Shown one piece after another: positions 1 through 11,313 of a DNA stretch of 64,000 bases. This DNA is from Apiotrichum sp. Y4204 (taxonomy: Eukaryota > Basidiomycota > Tremellomycetes > Trichosporonales > Trichosporonaceae): contig JAMYHL010000012.1 in NCBI GenBank assembly GCA_025531455.1, positions 434,001 through 498,000 of the forward strand. The letters are read 5' to 3'. Position numbers and translations under genes: made by a program. A model generated the notes under the pieces. That model was not told the origin of the DNA, did no database searches, and saw nothing but the letters and a program-made list of their open reading frames with translations. Position 1 is the first letter of the stretch, and every line of letters starts with the position of its first letter.

Positions 1-189
1 CGTTAGATGCATAACAATAAGAAGCTCCTCCGAGCCCGTTGAGCAGGAGACGGATAGGAGCGATGAAGATTACACCTTTCTGCTCGTCGGACTAGGGAGA
101 ATTATCATTAAGTCGGGGGCTACAAGGTAATATACGCGGCACGGACGTGCCCCTTTAATAATAAAAGGGGCCAAGGGGCACGTCCTTCA
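1..189. other. Left edge, no gene seen
   Basis: No coding or RNA signal was found in this stretch. It lies immediately 3' of the micropeptide gene and probably includes its 3' UTR and terminator. A short AT-rich patch with an inverted repeat of GGGGC/GCCCC character lies around 150-182 (TGCCCCTTT, then AAAGGGGCCAAGGGGCA), which could fold as a hairpin near the transcript end. Confidence 0.4.
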
Positions 190-461
190 CTATACTGCAC
201 TCCCATGATGTCCGCGACGACGGCCGCCGCCCCTGCAGGCGCCGCATGTGATGAAGTTCCAGATGGCGGTGAGGATCGCGGCGATACTGCTTGTTAGAAA
301 AGGTCCATCTATTCCTTCTAGAGTTCCCCTAGACGTACCCGCTGAAGATGGCCGTGAAGAAGGACGCGATGGCGCTCACGATGGCATTGAGACAGCCCGC
401 GATAGCGGAGAAGATCTGGAAGGGTCAGCGCGGTCAGCACTACAAGACTCACGTTTCCCAT
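190..461 (-). CDS. 60-aa alanine/isoleucine-rich membrane micropeptide with basic Cys tail
   Basis: Three exons on the minus strand: 453-461 (start codon plus two codons), 339-415 and 190-286. They sum to 183 nt, exactly 60 codons plus a TAG stop. Both introns are GT-AG (donors GTGAGT and GTACGT). Residues 4-42 are almost entirely hydrophobic or small, with a repeated 'AI' spacing (SAIAG, NAIVSAIAS, TAIFSGIAA, TAIWNFI), which predicts one or two amphipathic or transmembrane helices. A tail follows with two cysteines, a glycine run and four arginines (CGAC, GGGRRRGHH). From memory, basidiomycetes carry small proteins of this build (repeated I-x-AI helices, WNFI, Cys/Gly/Arg tail), but no function is known to me. 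A TATA box lies about 60 nt upstream. The clean splicing and composition make a chance reading frame unlikely. Confidence 0.75.
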
Positions 462-517
462 GGCGGATAATGTGCGATGTGTTCAAACTGGGTGGCGAGG
501 AGGCTGCAGGCTGCTTC

Positions 518-525
518 TATATATA
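518..525 (-). promoter_or_regulatory. TATA box of the micropeptide gene
   Basis: TATATATA lies 57-64 nt upstream of the start codon at 461. Distance and orientation fit a core promoter. A run of T on the plus strand (A on the minus strand) lies just upstream of it. Confidence 0.5.
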
Positions 526-2559
526 CATGTTTTTTTTTCCTGTGAGTCGCCACCGTGGCGAGGTTGCGCTCGCTCCACTGAGAGCGCGGCTCGCGCACCT
601 CGTCGCCGCAGAATGCTCCATGCTCCGTTACAGCAACATGCCGCACACATGCACAACGTCACAAAGGGCTCTGCAGGGGCTGCCGCCGGGTGGATTGTGG
701 GTTGAGATGGAAATTACATCATGCCGAGCATGGCCTGCAGGTTGCCATCCCGCCATCCCCGCGCCCTCCGTCCCATACATACGGTCTATGCCGTACGACG
801 CGTGTGTCACATGCACATCCGCGCCACTGACGTCAGGCGCCTGGAACAGCTGATACAACTGCTTGCCATGCTTGTTTACACTCGACTCGGGCAACTTCTC
901 GCAGGATCACAGGCCCTCCCTGTCTTTTCGTACAGCGCGTGTTGCGCACTAATGTTTACATTGTTAGATGGTTAAGCGCGAGGGGCTGCGGACGGATGAT
1001 GTCAGCGTTCTGGCCAGGTCGTGGCTGAAACGAACGAGACCGGGGTACCGCCAGGACAATAGTACCCGATGGCCAATGAGTTGGAAGCACTGGGAAGGGA
1101 AAGTGGGTCGCAGTCTGTGAGGAATCCAATGGCAAAGGCCGAATGTCTGCCGCGGTGCGAGGTTCGGCTTTAGGGCCGCTGACGTCGGGGGCAAAGATAG
1201 TTGGAGATAGTTCTGGAAGCAAAGACAAGTCTCGACCCAGTGCGCAGTCCCGCGGTCTCGACTCGAAACACGAGCTGCACGCGCTACACGACGGTGCGAA
1301 GGGTTGTTTTCGTCATTGGCGCCATGTGTAGTGTTCTTCTTCAGGCCTTCAGGGTGTCGGGCACTCTTCCACTGAAAGAGTTGCCGCAATCTTGAGTTAA
1401 CTGTCTTTTAAGACTGCCGTCTGAGAGACCTTGTTTCTTGTTGCCCTGCCTCCACATCCATCCGAGCTATCCGAGGCTATCGAGAGGTTTTTAATCTGGC
1501 TATCACTGTACCACTCCGTTTAATCACACTGGAACGCCCACCCCTCGTCGCTATCAGCACAAACTGGATCGCCTCCAAGATGTGCCACTGCCAGTCAACG
1601 CTATCCATGCAAGCTTGCACAAAGGTTGCACAAGGAGGGTCGAGCCATAACCGCCACTCATCCCCGTTGACGCGTTGACGCTACCAGTGCGCCGGCCAGG
1701 AGCTGACAGTATACTAATTCCAGCACCTGTGGCCATATGGCCATGCAGAATATAGTCATCCAGCTGCCACAGGTGCATTGTCGTACTGATTGACACACCG
1801 GGAGTCAGTCAGCAATCATTTCGTGCTCGGCAATGTCCTCGCTGGCGAAAGCTGATCCGGTCGGCCGTCGCGCTAGGGCAGGTGGCGCTGTGGATTCAGT
1901 TCGGTGTCAAGTTCACTGTTGCGCGAGGCCAACCTCGTACCGCGAGGATGACGCGTGCGCTGCATATCGTGAACGGGGTGGACGACTCGCGACAACGCGG
2001 CGGGATGCCCGACGCCCGTCGCGCGCAACAACGCTCTCGCCACAAGCCGCCTAATTGCAGACATGCTTCTCTGTGGCTTGTGCCGTCATACCATGATGGC
2101 GCGTCGCGGTGTACAACGATCCTGGCCGGGCGCTCGGGTGGCGAATCTTGATGTTCAAGCAGATGATGCACTTCACTTACGGAACGTGTGCGGTGGCGCG
2201 ACGGCCGATCGCCGCCAACACGTGACAAGGACACGCGGAGTACTGTAACTACAAGTGCACCGAGTAAACCGAGAAGGTCGAGATAAGTGTCGGGGGAACG
2301 GTGTCGCGCACGGGCTCGACGCACAGGTACGAGACGTATAATTTTTAAGCATTGTTTGAGTCGACTCTTCGATCGTTTCGTGTACTGTATACCTCCTTGG
2401 TTTGACGGCATGGGGGTTGCGGCATGAGTTTGCGTCTCCGCGTGAGGGTGTGCACTTCGCTTGCTGACTTAGGACCGGCAAGCTCATCGGGTCTAACACC
2501 TCCATCCGGTAGTTCCCTCGCATCACGACAACAACAATATTCATTACCAAACTAGTAGA
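526..2559. other. Gene-poor 2 kb between micropeptide and coiled-coil gene
   Basis: It should contain the upstream regulatory region of the micropeptide gene and the 3' end of the coiled-coil gene, both on the minus strand. Open frames here have no recognisable domain and no convincing splice pattern, so no gene is called. Confidence 0.4.
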
Positions 2560-3718
2560 CTAATAGGCGCCGGGGAAGTTCTGGACGACAGGTTCTTGGG
2601 TGACCTGACCAGGCATCTCAGGTCCACCAGTGGCCACGCCCTGTCCGGGCATGGCTGGGCCGCCGGTAGAGATGCCCTGTCCGGGCATAGCGGGACCACC
2701 GGCCGCGACTCTCTGTCCAGGCATGGAGGGAGCACCGGTGGCAGCGCCTTGTCCGGGCATGGAGGGAGCACCGGTCGAAACGCCTTGTCCAGGCATCGTC
2801 GGGCCACCAGCGGCGAAGTTCTGGGCCGGCATCGTCGGGCCACCAGCAGTCGGCATCGAGCCCATCTCAGTGACGCCGGGCCCGACGGCTGACGGTTCCA
2901 CTGCGCCACCGGCTCCAAGGCCGGCGCCAGCGCCAGCGCCAGCCCCAACACCAGCCCCACGGCTAGCCTGGCTCGCGTACCTGGACGACCCGCCGGACAT
3001 GCTGCGCGTGGGGGAGAGAGACGACTGGCTCCTCGAGCTCATAGAGCCCGTCGGCGAGTCGCGGCGCGAGGTGGCGGTCAGCTCCTCCATGCGCTGGTCG
3101 CGAACGACAGTGTTCGTGTCGACCTGGGGTTAGCAGCTGTTCCCTGCATGTCCGTTCGGTTGTTCTCCGTCGGGTGCTCACCTTGTTTTGAATATGGCTG
3201 AGGTTCTCCTTCAGGTTCGCCGTCTCGGCGGCGAGGCGCTCACGCTCACGCCTCTTCTGCTCCATCTCGTTCGCGTACTGCTCCTGCTTGGCCCGCAGGG
3301 CTTCCTGCTCTGTGCGTGTCGGCGGAAACCCTCTGAGAAGAAATGGCCAGTCAACTTACCTGCCTGGAGCTTGTTGATTTCGCTAGCGACCTTCTCTTCG
3401 TGGCGCATAGCTTTCTCGCGTTCCTGCCGTCAGCTGCAGCTCTCAAGTCTCCTCCACCTTCCAGGCAACAAGGGCCTACACATACTTGCTGGGCCTTGTG
3501 TTCTGCCGCGGCCATCTTGCTCTCGGCCTTCTGCGACTTCTCGACATCCTTGAGAGCGCGCTGCAGCTCGCGGTGGTCGTCCTTCGACTCTGCCTGTCAG
3601 TGGACCATAACAAAAAAATAAAAACACTCTGCGCCACCCCAGCCGCCACCGCACACTCACCCTGCTTCAGGAGCTTCTCCTCCTTCTTGATGGGGTCTGT
3701 CGGCGAGAAAAGTCCCAT
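2560..3718 (-). CDS. Coiled-coil protein with MPGQ tandem repeats
   Basis: Spliced minus-strand gene. It starts at 3718 with MGLFSPTDPIKKEEKLLKQ, then GTGAGT-type introns separate exons rich in Glu, Lys, Arg and Gln (for example RELQRALKDVEKSESKMAAAE and EQYANEMEQKRRERERLAAE). The last exon, roughly 2560-3130, runs in frame to TAG. The middle of the protein predicts a long coiled coil. The C-terminal half is low complexity: a Ser/Arg patch, an alternating Gly-Ala tract, then about seven imperfect copies of a 13-residue unit G-G/A-P-x-MPGQ-G-x-x-T/A, ending NFPGAY. No catalytic domain is visible. The build suggests a cytoplasmic scaffold or filament-associated protein, but I do not recognise a characterised family. 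Confidence 0.7.
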
Positions 3719-5139
3719 GATGAGCGTGTATGTGTGGTGGCAACTAGTAAGAAACGTGTAAAGAGTAAGAAGTGTCAGTCGGGTGATGGGCAGCGAAAGA
3801 CAAAAGTGCCTAGATATGTATCGATGGCGACGCGGCCACGATCGCATTGCAAGACCACCTGACATGCTGGCATCTCTGTTCGGCATTGCTCGATTGTGCG
3901 GACTTTGTTTGGGATTCCCGTGGGCGGAGTGACGTCACGCGGCTCTCCTGCAGTCCTGCCCGCCCATCCCCATCTGCAAATCCAAACTAAGCGAGCCCAT
4001 CCTCTCCCCGCCAAGGCGAAAGGCGACGTCATAGTCTTCCCGCATGCTTTCCAGTTTCTACAGATCAACAGCTTATCTATCGCATCTATCAACGTGGTCC
4101 CTCGATCGTAAAACGCCAAACGTCCACCGTGATTCGCTCAAAACGTAGGATCGAACAGAACACACGGCTGATATTGGTGCCTTGAGTGGGCGGAGTGCGC
4201 GGAGTGCGCGGAGTGGGCTGGGGACTCTGCGGCTGGTGGGCCTCCTCTGCCAATGAATGGCCGACGTCGGCAGGGACACGCGTGACGATAACCGCATGGA
4301 ACCTCTTGCAGGCATGTGGCGGATTGCATGCGGTCTTGACGATCTTGACATGACAGTTGCTTTTCTATCCTGGGCGATATGAACGATATGAACGGCGAGA
4401 AGTAAAGGGTCTGGTCTCTGTTCCTCCAGATCGTCCTGAAGCTTTATGGGAATGGTGGCTGATTCCAGCGGGAGTGTCGGCATCACCATCAAAAAAAAAA
4501 AAAATTAAAACAAAAAAGTCCAAAAAAAAAAAAAAAGCCTGCCGACACGAAATCAGAACGAGGAAATCACTCGGAAGAACATTCCGATAATGACGAGAGA
4601 GTGTCAACGTGAACATGGGTTGTCGCGGTGAGGAAACGAGGATGCTCTGTCCTGCTGTAGGAACACTAGATGTCAACCAAACAGCCATACGCCGAGTCGT
4701 TTGTCACTGAGGACGTTATAGACTGCTCTGCAGCCATTCGCCAAGCAGAGGTAAGGTTCCTGTTGTGAAGTTTCATCAGGTTCTGAATCGCGAGATGTAG
4801 TAGGATGCAGATGACATAGTGGATTGACGGCCACATTTAATATTACATGTCAAATGGCGACTAGATGCGCTACTGGATGTGCCAATCTCGACGCGACAAA
4901 CGACGAGAACTTTGAGTTCCTTGGCATTCATAGACACCTGACAGTATCGTCGCCGGCTCGGCAGCCTCTGGGAAGCACCAACAAGCTTAGGCATGCAACA
5001 AAAAGCGTAAGTGAGCAGCGAGAAGCGTAAGGGAACAGTCCAACATTTGTCAGGAATCCCTATTCAGCGGGGACCACTGGGTTAATAATTAATAAAATCA
5101 GCGGAGCGCTCAGATAATCTACATGCATGACAACACATC
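3719..5139. other. Intergenic region with poly-A tracts and 9-nt repeats
   Basis: This holds the promoter side of the coiled-coil gene and the 3' side of MED6. It contains two long A tracts (about 4490-4536) and short tandem 9-mers at 4184-4219 and 4375-4392. Short open frames show no domain and no splice structure. Confidence 0.4.
4184..4219. repeat. Four tandem GC-rich 9-mers
   Basis: Reads GAGTGGGCG, GAGTGCGCG, GAGTGCGCG, GAGTGGGCT in immediate succession: period 9, four units, in intergenic DNA. Confidence 0.85.
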
Positions 5140-6521
5140 TTACTGCGGCGCGGGCGACTCGCTCAGGAACCCAGCAGCTCTTCGCAACGGACTCGGCGCG
5201 TACATCGGTGTGCCGATCGGTGCTGGCGTCGGCACGTTGGGCGTCGCGCTCGGCGCCCGATCTGTGGCAGGACCCATTACACTCCCGGGAGCACCGGTAA
5301 TGGGCGGTGCGCCGGGGAGGGGTCGCCCGACCGTCGCGGCCGCCATGGCCTCCATCGCCTCTGCCTCTGCCGCCTCATCGAAAACTGGTGCCGGGGAGGC
5401 GGCGAGCTTGTCGATGTCGCCCAGTGCCCCACGCGTGGTTGTGAGCGCGTAAAAGAGGTGCCAATCTGGCCCCGCGGTCCCAGGCTGCGACGCCACCGAA
5501 TCCTTCTCGTCACCCTCCGCCAACCTCTCCTTCTCCTTGTCCCGCTCCTTGTCCTTGTCCTCCAACTCCTTCTTCTTGTCCTTCTCCCGCGCGACTGCAA
5601 GCCAGTGGCTTGTGGCTCGCGGATTCGCCGCTGGCCGCGCCTTCTCCAGGTCCGCAAATGTTCGTTCTAGGAGATATGTCGCGTTCCGCAGGCGGGTCTG
5701 CGCGATATCGTACAGGTTTGGCGCCATGTAGATCTTGTCATGCAGGATAAAGTAGGCGTGCGTTACCGGCCCGCGCCCGCCGTCCGCCAGCACCGGTCGC
5801 CGGTGGATCACAAAGACATCCGGCGCGCGCGCGTGCGCTACGATGTACTCGAATCCGCCGCGAAACTCGGCCAGCTCACTGAGCGTAGGAAGGGCGAGGA
5901 AGATCAATGTAGCACAAGAAGAGACAGATTCATTTTACGAGTGATGATAATGTCATGTCAACATAAGTTCTGGCCGATCGCGACGCAACTTACATCTTCT
6001 CCTCGGCATGTCCATATGTCGGGTTCTCGACTCTCCTCTGCGTCCGCAGCTGGTTGTTATTGCTTTGTGCGTCCCAGAACGGGGAGTACGCAAAGTAATC
6101 CATCCTGTGTGTCAGAGCGTACGGATATGAGAATCAGGTGAGGCCATGGAGTGGATAGGGCGGATCGCCGTGATATGGTCAGAGAAGGAAGGCGACCAGG
6201 TCTCTCTGCCCTGCACAGCTCACTCTTCCCGTCAAAGTAGATGTCCTTGATCGCATGGAAACAGGTAGGAAACATGGCTCATCCATTACCAGGAAGCCCG
6301 TCCATCACAAGGTCCAGAACGACTCAGCACCAACAGCCAAGAAGCACACCCCAAGCCCGGTCTCCCCCGCCGTCATCTCTACACTTACGCAAGATCCGCA
6401 TTGGCAAGGCTCTGCGCGGGGTTGGCCGCAATGGCCTCGGGCCACGACCTTCCGTCAGCGCCATATAATCCAGGACGCACCAGTTGATGTGCGCGAGGTC
6501 CTGCGGTGCTTCTTCCTCCAT
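5140..6521 (-). CDS. MED6: Mediator complex subunit 6
   Basis: Four exons: 6481-6521, 6389-6448, 5994-6104 and 5140-5878, summing to 951 nt and a 316-aa protein. The N-terminal half carries the MED6 signature: SWPEAIAANPAQ, then MDYFAYSPFWDAQSNN (the family's 'DYFxxSPFxD' motif), RRVENPTYGHAEE, FRGGFEY, and a strand pattern ending in HAYFILHDKIYMAPNLYDI. MED6 is a head-module subunit of Mediator, bridging activators and RNA polymerase II in the nucleus. The C-terminal part is a Lys/Glu/Asp coiled stretch followed by a Pro/Ala-rich tail. Intron 1 is only 32 nt, and without it the conserved tryptophan-rich segment is out of frame. Intron 2 is unusually long (284 nt) for this window, yet nothing conserved is missing from the protein at that junction. 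Confidence 0.9.
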
Positions 6522-7281
6522 TGTGGTTGAGTGGTGTGGTTTGTTGTCTGTGATGGAGATATGGCTGACGACCTCCACTTGTTGATTGTGTGTCACAATT
6601 GCACTCTTTGGCTGTCGGGGGCCTGGCTGACGAGATTTTGGTTCCGCTCTCTGAAAGTCTTGGGGGCGACTCAGTCTCCAAAAGCTCAAGATCTCTGTTC
6701 GACTTGTCGCGCGAGAGACCAGAATTGAGGACCGGAATCGAGTCTTCCGGAGGCTCGAGAACTTCCCGCCACCGAGTCTGCACAATCCTATCTCCACTGC
6801 GACGCTCTGAACCATGGAGTGCGATCAAGCTCATGATTGTTTCTACTTCTGATATTCTGACGATCCGGCGTCTGATGTTGATGAGGATTGACACCACGCG
6901 CGGCAACCGTCCACTCGCGCACAGAAAGTATTCTGCACACCCTCAGACCAGTTCAACAGTGAACTCGCCGAACCAACGGCTTCAACGCACTCAACTCCCC
7001 GATCACAAACTGCACACTCTGCTCGCCCTGCTACCCGTTTGCCCCATCTCTACCTGTCATTTGCCACTGACTCCTTGTCCATTAACGACCACCAGCCACA
7101 TCACCATGCGCTATCGTCAACCTCGCATCTCTAGTACACTAGAGGCGCAACAACGGTTGCGCTTTTGTCAATCGCGTCCGCGTCCCTTGGGTCCGGTGGA
7201 TTGCGAGAGAATGGAAATACATCGGGCTACCGAGATCCCTCGCGGCTTCTCGTGTGCCCGCTGCGCCTGCCGAAAAACATC
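6522..7281. other. MED6 upstream / ubiquitin-RPL40 downstream spacer
   Basis: Region between two minus-strand genes. It should hold the MED6 promoter and the 3' UTR of the ubiquitin fusion. No supportable gene; open frames are shadows. Confidence 0.4.
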
Positions 7282-8107
<826 letters not shown>

Positions 8108-9010
8108 GGCGATTGTCGGAAGCCGCTGTGGGATGTTAGTTTTGTGCTGGGCGGAGTTGGGGAAGGGGAAGGTAGCCGTTGTCGTTGACGTCGCGCGTGA
8201 TGTCGTCGTCGTTGGTCGCTGTCGGCGATGGTGGTGGCGGGGGCGGACTCACGCAGTAGAGCTGTGAAGAAGGGGTTAGTTGGAAGACCTCGGACTTGAG
8301 AGAGAGAGGGAGCAGCGTCCATCACACAGCGAGCGAGCACCACCCAGCACCACCACCACAGCCAGCCAGACAGCCAGAGCCAGGCGGAGACGAGCTACCA
8401 GCCTGCGAAGACACTTGCACACTCTGGTGTCTTCTCCTCCCACCGTAGCAGCCAGCTCCCGTCCTCTGCCATACAAATTCGCCTCCCATATTCTTCTTTT
8501 TCCAGTGGCGTTGCCGCCCACACTCCAGAGTCCAGTCACCTCCACTCTGCACCAGACAGCAGCCCATTTTGGCTGGGATTTTTCGACAATTTGACCCCGG
8601 CAATTTCCGTCAAAATCCCATATTTCCGAGTGTGGCACTCTGAACAGGTACCACGCGAGCTTGGTGTGGTTTCCAGATTTTCTGTGCAGGTCGACAGCTC
8701 GACAGGTCATGCAGATCATGACGACCTTGCAGATATGCAGATTGTGATATCGTGTAGGCTCAAATGCAGCTCTTCTTCTAACGCTCATGCCGCAATCCCA
8801 CCTCCTGCCCCTACCTGAACAACTGACTCTTGCCTCCGTTGTCACCGTACACTGGAGAAGGGATCCAATAGCGACGTCTGACGCCGAGTCGCTGTTAGCG
8901 ATGAGCCAGAGGATGACGCCGAGTCAACCACCACAGGGGTTGGTGGAACCTCACTCAGCAGATGCTGCACAGTGCATTGTATCCTCTGGTCGTCGCCGCC
9001 CTCTCAGCCT
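8108..9010. other. Promoter region of ubiquitin-RPL40
   Basis: About 0.9 kb between two minus-strand genes. It should hold the ubiquitin-fusion promoter and the 3' end of the SET gene. Short Ser/Thr/Pro-rich open frames on the plus strand show no domain. No gene called. Confidence 0.4.
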
Positions 9011-10258
9011 TCAACTAATCGTATGGTCTACTTCCTGGGGCCACCACTCTTCCAACTGACATATTGCTTGGCAACTCGTATCCTCATCGTGCTGACCCAC
9101 TGGCTGGGATTGATCTGGGGCGGGAAACTGCGTGTCAGCCGAGTCGATCCCCATCGTATGAACGTACGGCATCCAAAGCCACTCTTCAAACGCATCCGCA
9201 TCGCTCTCAGGTGGAATTGTTGTGGCTAGCGTGCTGCCGAAGTAATCGAGGTGGAACCGCCCCGCGTCTCGGAACGTAGCTGCCAGTCTTGCTTCGAAGC
9301 TCGCGGCTCCTTTACACAGGACCGCCGCTTTGCACGCGCGTTGGGCGAAATGCTTGCACACGCGCGTGGTCTTTCAAGTAGGCGGCGAGCTTGAAGGCAA
9401 GGGTGTATACCCTCACACAGTCCACGCCCACCGCATTGCCGTATTCTTCCTTGAGGGTGACGAGAAACTTGCGGGCTAGAGCGATTCTCAGGTGGGGTTA
9501 GGTCTCGGCCAGAGTGGAGTTATCGAGGAGTAAGCTACATATCTGGATGTTTTTACGGCGCGCATCACTTGCGGCGATAACCTTGGGCGGGGATGTGCAC
9601 AGGGAGCAGAAGCAGCTAAACCCCAGCTCGACGCGTCTTTGCACGGACGTTCGGTGAGGAACATACGCAATCGTAGTTTCCTCGCCGTATTGGATATCGC
9701 GGATGGCATAGACCGCCTCATGTCCTTGGGCCCAGTCCGCGGTGGCATTGGGGATGCAGGCATGATTGATGCGGCTGATGGTAGCGTACACGGCCCTCTT
9801 GCCGGATCCGGGGCGGGAGGGCCGCGCGTTCGTCTCGAAGATGCCGGTCATTGGCTTTCTCGCTTTGGGTCCCTTCATAGGGTATTGGTTGTGCAGCGCG
9901 AGGAAGGCGTTCTTCCTGCTCTCGTTCAAGTTGGAGACCGCTTCACTGATTCGCTCATCTTCGGGCTTGGGACCACTGGCGACCGACACCAGGGGCGACT
10001 CGGACATGATGCGTGTTCCTTTCGGGATCAGCTGGCGGGAAACGACGCCGAGACCCCTGTCGGGAACGGCCGTGACCTTGTATATGGGGCCAGGGGTGAG
10101 ATTGTAAAACGAGACTTCTTAGTCGTTCTGGAATTGCAGCGACAGGGTAAGTTTGGGCTGTCGTCGAGTCCATCGAGAACGGGGGGAAATCTGTACATTG
10201 GAGACGGAGTAATGTTCAAGCGAACATACTTCTTGATCCTTTTAGAGCGACGAGACAT
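9011..10258 (-). CDS. SET-domain protein, SMYD-like
   Basis: Exons read as 10230-10258, 10144-10190, 9539-10114 and a last part from 9475 down to the stop at 9011. The central exon shows the SET core: GLGVVSRQLIPKGTRI near the start, then YATISRINHACIPNATADW (the family's RxNHSCxPN motif with Ala for Ser), AIRDIQYGEETTIAY (GEE..Y motif) and a cysteine-rich post-SET patch FSCFCSLC. SET proteins are lysine methyltransferases; substrate and location cannot be told here. The C-terminal helical region reads well (RKFLVTLKEEYGNAVG, then FAQRACKAAVLCKG), but the two halves are in different frames around 9362. Either a 34- or 40-nt intron lies there, or two bases are missing in a CG/GT dinucleotide tract. 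Removing 34 nt gives 361 codons. Intron 2 appears to be just 29 nt. Confidence 0.75.
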
Positions 10259-11313
10259 ATCGGAATGGCGACTTCTCAACCGGCGACCAGAGTGATACGA
10301 AAAGAGCAATGGGTCGACGACTTGTGCCGAGATAAAGTATAAGAATCGGAAGAACTCAAGACAGCCGCATGCACACTCATGAGGAGCAACGGTTGCGAGC
10401 TCATGCTGTGCTGCGCCTCGATGTACTAGAGTTCCCACCCCCTCTGTCGTCTTGTCCTCGCCTCGTGCACTACCGCCGTTGCGCCCTCGCGCCCTCACCG
10501 TTGCACACCGACGGCCGTGGGGTCTTTGGCATTGTCGCCATCGGGCAGCGTATTTGACTAGAAAGAAACAAACGTGACAACAAGTCTGCGCCCTGCGCTT
10601 CAGGCCTCGAGGCCAATAGTGGTGAGGAGATAAGTGGGAACACGGGAGAAAAGCCGCACACTCCCCATGCTCAACGTTACCAGCACTAAAGCCATGAGTT
10701 GAGGAACACAGAGCAGGACAGTACAACTCCACTTGGTGGCCTTGAGACAAGATGCATAATCGTTCTATGACAATAAGGCGGGATGGTGGCTATCGCGAGC
10801 AGTTCCCGTCCGTTACATCCGAACATGGGGTGGGGATATCCTGCGCCTTGAGTGGATCGGGCCTCGGGGACGCGACATCTGGCTTGAGCTGCTAGCTCAG
10901 CGATCAGCGGGACGCGGTTTAGGCTAGCCGGATTGCGGCCTCGCTTCCTCTCAATACGATACATGAGCATTCCCTAAACTTCCCATGCTCTTGTCGTGCA
11001 TGCATACATTCCACCTCGTTCCCCATTGCCAGCATCCTACCCCGCACTCCGCACAACCCCGCGGAGACGCAACGGAGCTCCAGACTTGCCCAGGGCGCGC
11101 AGGTCAACGGCCGGACCTCCACCACTGTTTGGGGGTGCGATAGCCGGATCTCCCACTCTCTGCCGAATACCGAAGTAGCCGACGCCAGCACAGTGCCATA
11201 TTGGGGAGCAAGCCACCAGCATGCCATATGCTACGCGCGCTACGAGCAACAACTACATATCCCAAACGGATTTGCATGCAGAATCTTGACATTACGTCTC
11301 TATCCACACAACG
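10259..11313. other. Divergent intergenic region, SET gene / hydratase
   Basis: About 1 kb between divergently transcribed genes. It must contain both promoters. No supportable gene inside. Confidence 0.4.
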
